DNA from: Sulfuricystis multivorans
GTDB lineage: Bacteria; Pseudomonadota; Gammaproteobacteria; Burkholderiales; Rhodocyclaceae
NCBI RefSeq assembly: GCF_003966565.1
Contig: NZ_AP018718.1
Span: 310,001-374,000 of the forward strand
Length of the DNA: 64,000 nucleotides
Direction of reading: 5' to 3'
Part shown: one piece after another, positions 60,901 through 64,000 of the stretch
Position numbering within the stretch: position 1 is the stretch's first letter
Layout of the letters: each line of letters opens with the position of its first letter
The notes under the pieces: model-generated
What the model was told of the DNA's origin: nothing
The model's database searches: none
Seen by the model: only the letters and a program-made list of their open reading frames with translations
Program-made: the position numbers and the translations under genes

Positions 60901-61746
60901 ACTGCATGGACTTTCGGCGCGTTGCCGGAACTGATCGAGCTCGAGGTCGGCGGCCGCACCGTGATCGGCTTTCCGGCGCTGGTCGATGAAGGCGACGGCG
61001 TGCGCCTTGCCGCCTTCGACACCGAAGAGAAGGCGGCGCTCGAGCATCGCCAGGGGCTTTCGCGCCTGTTCGCGCTGCAGCTGAAAGCCCAGGTGCAGGC
61101 GATCGAAAAGCTGCCCGAATTGCGTCAGCTGGCCTTATCGTTCATGCACTTTGGCGCCGAGAAGGAGCTCAAGGAAGACATCGTCGCCGCCACGCTCGAA
61201 CGCACCTGCCTGATGGCGCCGCTGCCGACCGACGAGCCGAGTTTCACCGCACGGCGCGATGCGGCGAAGGGTCGCGTCCTGCTCGTCGCGCAGGAAATCC
61301 TCCGCCTCGTCGGAAGAATACTGGCCGAATACGGCGCCTTGCAGAAGAAGCTCGCCACGCTGCAAAAGGCGCTGCCGCAGACCGTCGCCGACGTCTCGAA
61401 CCAGCTTTCCAACTTGCTGGAAAAACGTTTCATCGTCGCCACGCCCTGGGAACGGCTGCAGCATTTCCCGCGCTATCTCAAGGCCGCGAGCCTCAGGCTC
61501 GACAAGGCGAAAAATGATGCGGCGCGCGACGCCCGCTGGATGGCGGAATGGCAAGCCGTGGCCAGGCCCTGGCAACGCGAGTGGGAAAAACGCCGCCAGC
61601 GCGGCGCCGGGGATGGATTTCTGCAAGAATTCCGCTGGCTGCTCGAAGAGCTGCGCGTCGCGCTTTTTGCACAGGAATTGAAAACACCCACGCCGGTCTC
61701 GGCAAAACGCCTGCAGAAGATGTGGGAAGGCAGGGCGAGGATATGA
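57997..61746 (+). CDS. hrpA: ATP-dependent RNA helicase HrpA
   Basis: 1249 residues, DEAH/RHA family helicase. Walker A GETGSGKTTQ, DEAH in IIDEAHERSLN, SAT in VTSATLD, and motif VI QRAGRCGR. HA2 and OB-fold domains follow, then a long C-terminal region (DUF3418) typical of HrpA. In E. coli HrpA acts on ribosomes and mRNA processing. Near residue 955-970, in the C-terminal region, the peptide KVGADQTA is encoded by a copy of the short dispersed repeat. Confidence 0.95.
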   Translation: MKFDAEARRAARPAIGYDESLPVTARRAEIAQAIEKHPVVVICGETGSGKTTQLPKICLDIGRGLTGFIGHTQPRRIAARATASRIAQELKSELGKVVGYKVRFTDRSSPESFIKLMTDGILLAETQTDPLLRQYDTLIIDEAHERSLNIDFLLGFLKSVLTRRHDLKLIVTSATLDAERFSKHFNDAPVIEVSGRLYPIEIRYRPFDEKKDVDLNDAIVAAVEEAHRTGPGDVLVFLPGEREIREAAEALRKHHPPGLEILPLYARQSAQEQARVFAPHQGRRVVLATNVAETSLTVPGIRYVIDTGLARIKRYSHRNKVEQLQVEAISQAAANQRAGRCGRVSSGVCFRLYSEEDFEQRPRYTDPEILRSSLAGVILRMKSLRLGNVEDFPFLERPAPRMVADGYQLLAELGALDETTKELTPIGRELAKLPLDPKIGRMILAARDLGCLAEMLVIAAALATQDPRERPQEQVGAADQAHAKWKDEKSEFLSYLKLWAAADAVWKHESSSKQKQWCRAHFINWLRLREWRDVHGQLMTLAHEHGWKENQQPASYESIHKALLTGLLGHIGLINEEDRNYLGARGIKFWIHPGSALAKKAGRWIVAAELVETSRLFARCVARIEPEWLEQVGAHLIRRHVYEPHWEKNAGQVVAYERVTLHGLTLHAKRRILYGPRAPQYDPRLARELFIRGALVEGQVTDEWLRKWKFLQHFQKLKAEIERLEHKARRPDVLVDDDLVFAFFASHVPEGIHSLAAFDHWRRDAERENPRLLFLEKDQLMRHEAAGITTENFPPHFEYRGQKFRLSYKHDPGAADDGVTLSVPLAALNQLPAIRLEWLVPGLLKEKVVALVKTLPQKYRHRLQPIDTFAEDFCAAEHDFDEPLVKALTRAIEEKIALKLPLDALRPGELKPHLSMNFRLLDEHGGTLAMSRNLHELRAQYGDRVARTFSAAALKVGADQTAPPTGKTTAWTFGALPELIELEVGGRTVIGFPALVDEGDGVRLAAFDTEEKAALEHRQGLSRLFALQLKAQVQAIEKLPELRQLALSFMHFGAEKELKEDIVAATLERTCLMAPLPTDEPSFTARRDAAKGRVLLVAQEILRLVGRILAEYGALQKKLATLQKALPQTVADVSNQLSNLLEKRFIVATPWERLQHFPRYLKAASLRLDKAKNDAARDARWMAEWQAVARPWQREWEKRRQRGAGDGFLQEFRWLLEELRVALFAQELKTPTPVSAKRLQKMWEGRARI
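60860..60883 (-). repeat. Short dispersed repeat, copy inside hrpA
   Basis: The plus strand AAGTCGGCGCTGACCAGACG followed by GCAC; about 21 of 24 match the reference in reverse. In frame as KVGADQTA. Confidence 0.5.
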
Positions 61747-61750
61747 GGAC

Positions 61751-62473
61751 ATGATGGAAACCGGTCTCTTCTTCCATACGCTGCTGCGTGCCGGGCGCGA
61801 CTTGGCGCGGCCAAGGATGCTGTTTTGCGCCCTCTGGCCGCCGCTGGCGGCGTTTGTGCTCTGGTCGATCGTCGCCTGGTTCGCCTGGCAGCCGATGGCC
61901 GGCTGGGTGCTGGCGAATCTGCCCGACTGGCCGTGGCTTGACTGGCTCGGGCCGTGGCTTTCCCACGTCGCGGTGTTCTTCGTCTTCGCGCCGCTCATCT
62001 ACTTCACGACGCTGATGTTCGTCGCCATCTTCGCCTTGCCGCGCATGATGGCGATCATCGCCGCGCGCGATTATCCCGATCTTTCCCGTCAGGCTTCGAC
62101 GGCCGCGGCGTTCTGGGGCAGCCTGGCCAACACGGCAACGGCCGGCCTGATTTTCGTCGTTGGCTGGCTTATCACGTTGCCGATGCTCTTCGTGCCGGGC
62201 GGTCTCTTCGTCCTGCCGCTCTTCTGGTCGGCCTGGCTCAACCAGCGCGCCTTCCGCTTCGATGCGATCGCCGAGCATGCCACGGCTGCTGAGCGTGCCG
62301 AGATCGTCCGGCGAAAGCGGCCTACGCTCTATCTCGGCGGCCTCATCGGTGCGCTCATTGCCTATGTGCCGGTGGCGAACTTCTTCGCCCTGCCCTATAC
62401 GGCGATCCTGTTCGTCCATCTGTGTTTGACTGCCTTGCGCGAGCTGCGCCGGCAGCAGAAAGTGGTGGTATGA
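61751..62473 (+). CDS. EI24-domain (CysZ-like) membrane protein
   Basis: 240 residues with four to five hydrophobic segments (about 26-50, 70-95, 125-160, 195-220), and the TLLRAGRDLARPRML start and PYTAILFVHLCLTALREL end seen in EI24/CysZ-like proteins. CysZ imports sulfate, but this family is broad and the function here is unknown. Starts 4 bp after hrpA; its stop overlaps the next gene (ATGA). Confidence 0.83.
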   Translation: MMETGLFFHTLLRAGRDLARPRMLFCALWPPLAAFVLWSIVAWFAWQPMAGWVLANLPDWPWLDWLGPWLSHVAVFFVFAPLIYFTTLMFVAIFALPRMMAIIAARDYPDLSRQASTAAAFWGSLANTATAGLIFVVGWLITLPMLFVPGGLFVLPLFWSAWLNQRAFRFDAIAEHATAAERAEIVRRKRPTLYLGGLIGALIAYVPVANFFALPYTAILFVHLCLTALRELRRQQKVVV

Positions 62474-63231
62474 GAACCTACGGCCTGATCATCATCGGCG
62501 ACGAAATCCTGCGCGGCAAGCGCCAGGATAGGCATCTGGCGAAATTCATCGAAATCCTTGGCGCGCGCGGCCTGCATCTTTCCTGGGCGGAATATCTCGG
62601 CGATGAGCGGCCGCGGCTCATCGAAACCTTCAAGCGCACGCTGGCATCCAACGATGTCGTGTTTTCCTGTGGCGGCATCGGGGTCACGCCGGATGACCAC
62701 ACCCGCCAGGCGGCAGCAAGCGCGGCCGGCGTGCCGCTGGAACTGAATCCGGATGCGGAACGCGAGATTCGCGCCCGCATGGCCGAGCTCGGCGAGCCGG
62801 TCACGCCGGCGCGGCTGGAGCTCGGCACCGTGCCTGCTGGCAGCCGCATCATCCCGAACCCCTTCAACCGCATTCCGGGCTTTTCCTACCGCGACCACCA
62901 CTTTCTGCCGGGGTTTCCGCAGATGGCCTGGCCGATGGCCCAATGGGTGCTCGATACCTACTACGCCGACGATTTTCGGCAAGGGATGGAGGCCGAGGCG
63001 GCGATCCTCGTCTGGGATGGCCTGGAAGGACGGATGCTCGAGCTGATGCGCAAGACCGAGGCCGATTTTCCCGGCATCACCGTCTTCAGCCTGCCGAATC
63101 TGGGCAGTGAGACGATGCGCCGCCATGTCGAGCTCGGGGTGCGCGGCGAACCCTCACGGGTGGCCGAAGCGATCGAGGCGCTCAAAGCGGGGGTGGCCGC
63201 ACTCGGCTACGGCTTCGACATCAAAACCTAG
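62470..63231 (+). CDS. Molybdopterin-binding (MoCF/CinA-like) protein
   Basis: 253 residues. The MoCF-biosynthesis fold (about 1-165) begins MRTYGLIIIGDEILRGKRQD, with VFSCGGIGVTPDDHTRQAA as its binding loop. The remaining 90 residues are specific to this subgroup and are not a CinA amidase domain. The likely role is molybdopterin or nucleotide handling. ATG 62470 overlaps the EI24 stop; an upstream reading from 62422 is unsupported. Confidence 0.87.
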   Translation: MRTYGLIIIGDEILRGKRQDRHLAKFIEILGARGLHLSWAEYLGDERPRLIETFKRTLASNDVVFSCGGIGVTPDDHTRQAAASAAGVPLELNPDAEREIRARMAELGEPVTPARLELGTVPAGSRIIPNPFNRIPGFSYRDHHFLPGFPQMAWPMAQWVLDTYYADDFRQGMEAEAAILVWDGLEGRMLELMRKTEADFPGITVFSLPNLGSETMRRHVELGVRGEPSRVAEAIEALKAGVAALGYGFDIKT

Positions 63232-63249
63232 CGATCGGTCCGGCCGTCA

Positions 63250-64000
63250 CTATTCGTGGCGCAAAGCCTCGATCGGCGACATCAGCGCGGCCTTGCGCGC
63301 CGGATAGTAGCCGAAGAAGATGCCGATCGCGGAAGCCGTGCTCACCGCGAGCAGGAGGGTCGACGGCGCGAGTTGGATCGGCCAGCCCGCCAGTTGGGCG
63401 ACGAGCTTCGCGCCGCCGACGCCAAGCAAAATGCCGACGAAGCCGCCGATCAGCGCGAGCGTGATCGACTCGACCAGAAATTGCAGCAGGATGTCGCGCG
63501 CGCGTGCGCCGACCGCGCGCCTGAGACCAATCTCACGCGTGCGTTCGGTCACCGAGACGAGCATGATGTTCATGATGCCGATGCCGCCGACCAGTAGCGA
63601 GACGGAGGCCACTGCGGCGAGCAAGAGCGCCATCACGCGTGACGATTCCTCACGCGTCTGCAGGATCTCGGTCATGTTGCGCAAAGTGAAGTCGTCATCC
63701 TGGTCGGGCTGCAGACGGTGACGCTGACGCAAGAGCTCACGCACTTTCTCTTCGGCCGCCGAGCCCGGGACACCATCGACGAGCTTGATCTGGATCGAGC
63801 CGACCGACCGGGATTTGGCGACCGCCGTTGCGCCGAGCACGCGGTTTCGCGCAGTGGTGATCGGCATCAGCACGACATCGTCGAGATCGGAGCCGCCGGG
63901 GCTTTGGCCCTTGGCGTCGAGCAAGCCGATCACGGTGAGCGGCACGGTGCGGATGCGGATCGTCCTATCGAGGGGGCTTTCCTCGCCGAACAGGTTGGCT
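63250..64000 (-). CDS. MacB-type ABC transporter permease, C-terminal part (runs off the window)
   Basis: The frame is open to the window edge, giving 249 codons of the 3' end. NLFGEESPLDRTIRIRTVPLT belongs to the MacB periplasmic domain, and FLLAAVASVSLLVGGIGIMN-like LLLAAVASVSLLVGGIGIM, TERTREIGLRRAVGARARDIL and the last two helices define the FtsX-like permease domain. MacB exports macrolides, toxins or siderophores with an adaptor and TolC. The ATPase domain, if fused, lies outside the window. Confidence 0.92.
   Translation of the reverse strand, partial: ANLFGEESPLDRTIRIRTVPLTVIGLLDAKGQSPGGSDLDDVVLMPITTARNRVLGATAVAKSRSVGSIQIKLVDGVPGSAAEEKVRELLRQRHRLQPDQDDDFTLRNMTEILQTREESSRVMALLLAAVASVSLLVGGIGIMNIMLVSVTERTREIGLRRAVGARARDILLQFLVESITLALIGGFVGILLGVGGAKLVAQLAGWPIQLAPSTLLLAVSTASAIGIFFGYYPARKAALMSPIEALRHE

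Overview
The window is GC-rich, densely coded chromosomal DNA. Gene content and order suggest a betaproteobacterium of the Rhodocyclales/Nitrosomonadales type: a PP0621-like protein with pilS-pilR-ampD, GTP-type PEP carboxykinase, a MaeB malic enzyme fused to a phosphotransacetylase-like domain, an AlgP-like Lys/Ala/Pro repeat protein, LldEFG, EttA and an HrpA-type helicase. This assignment is inferred from gene content; no rRNA gene is present.

Layout: (1) 1-5.6 kb is housekeeping: a partial ClC channel, thiC, a periplasmic alpha-carbonic anhydrase, mutY, tRNA-Gly, ispB and tRNA-Pro. (2) 5.6-16.4 kb is signal transduction only: a globin-coupled histidine kinase, a receiver protein, two tandem REC-GGDEF-EAL proteins of identical length, a chemoreceptor and a haem-motif GGDEF-EAL protein. 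It is bounded by tRNA-Pro and a perfect 30-bp copy of the tRNA 3' end, the signature of an integrated island, but no integrase is visible. (3) 16.5-21.4 kb holds the PP0621-like gene, pilS, pilR, ampD and the AlgP-like gene. (4) 21.4-31.6 kb is central metabolism: an aminotransferase, pckG, maeB, pbpG and the lactate-oxidation genes lldEFG. (5) 31.6-44 kb is ion homeostasis and envelope: a P-type ATPase, two CPA2-type antiporters, LemA/TPM proteins, a universal stress protein, an NhaD-like permease and an atypical DapB paralogue. (6) 44-51.7 kb carries cbiX, an RND efflux pair, a DUF4202-type protein, an FKBP and an aminotransferase. (7) 51.7-64 kb holds ettA, a ccdAB toxin-antitoxin pair, an HPt-HD-GYP protein, pyrF, glnS, hrpA, two smaller genes and a partial MacB-like permease.

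Two dispersed repeat families stand out. The first is a 204-207 bp MITE-like element with the ends CCCAGATTGTCCATT, an internal hairpin and perfect 5-bp target duplications (three complete copies and one relic between 26.8 and 36.6 kb). One copy split the lldE-lldF junction and its target duplication supplies part of the lldF start codon. The second is a short sequence of about 26 bp found between genes and in-frame inside genes (mutY, pilR, pckG, a P-type ATPase, an MFS protein, pyrF, hrpA), which repeatedly adds peptides of the form KVG-x3-TA.

The c-di-GMP theme is strong: three GGDEF proteins, all with an RxxD inhibitory-site motif, two EAL domains that look intact, one degenerate EAL domain and one HD-GYP domain. 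Oxygen/NO/redox sensing through the globin and haem-binding modules is the likely input (inference).
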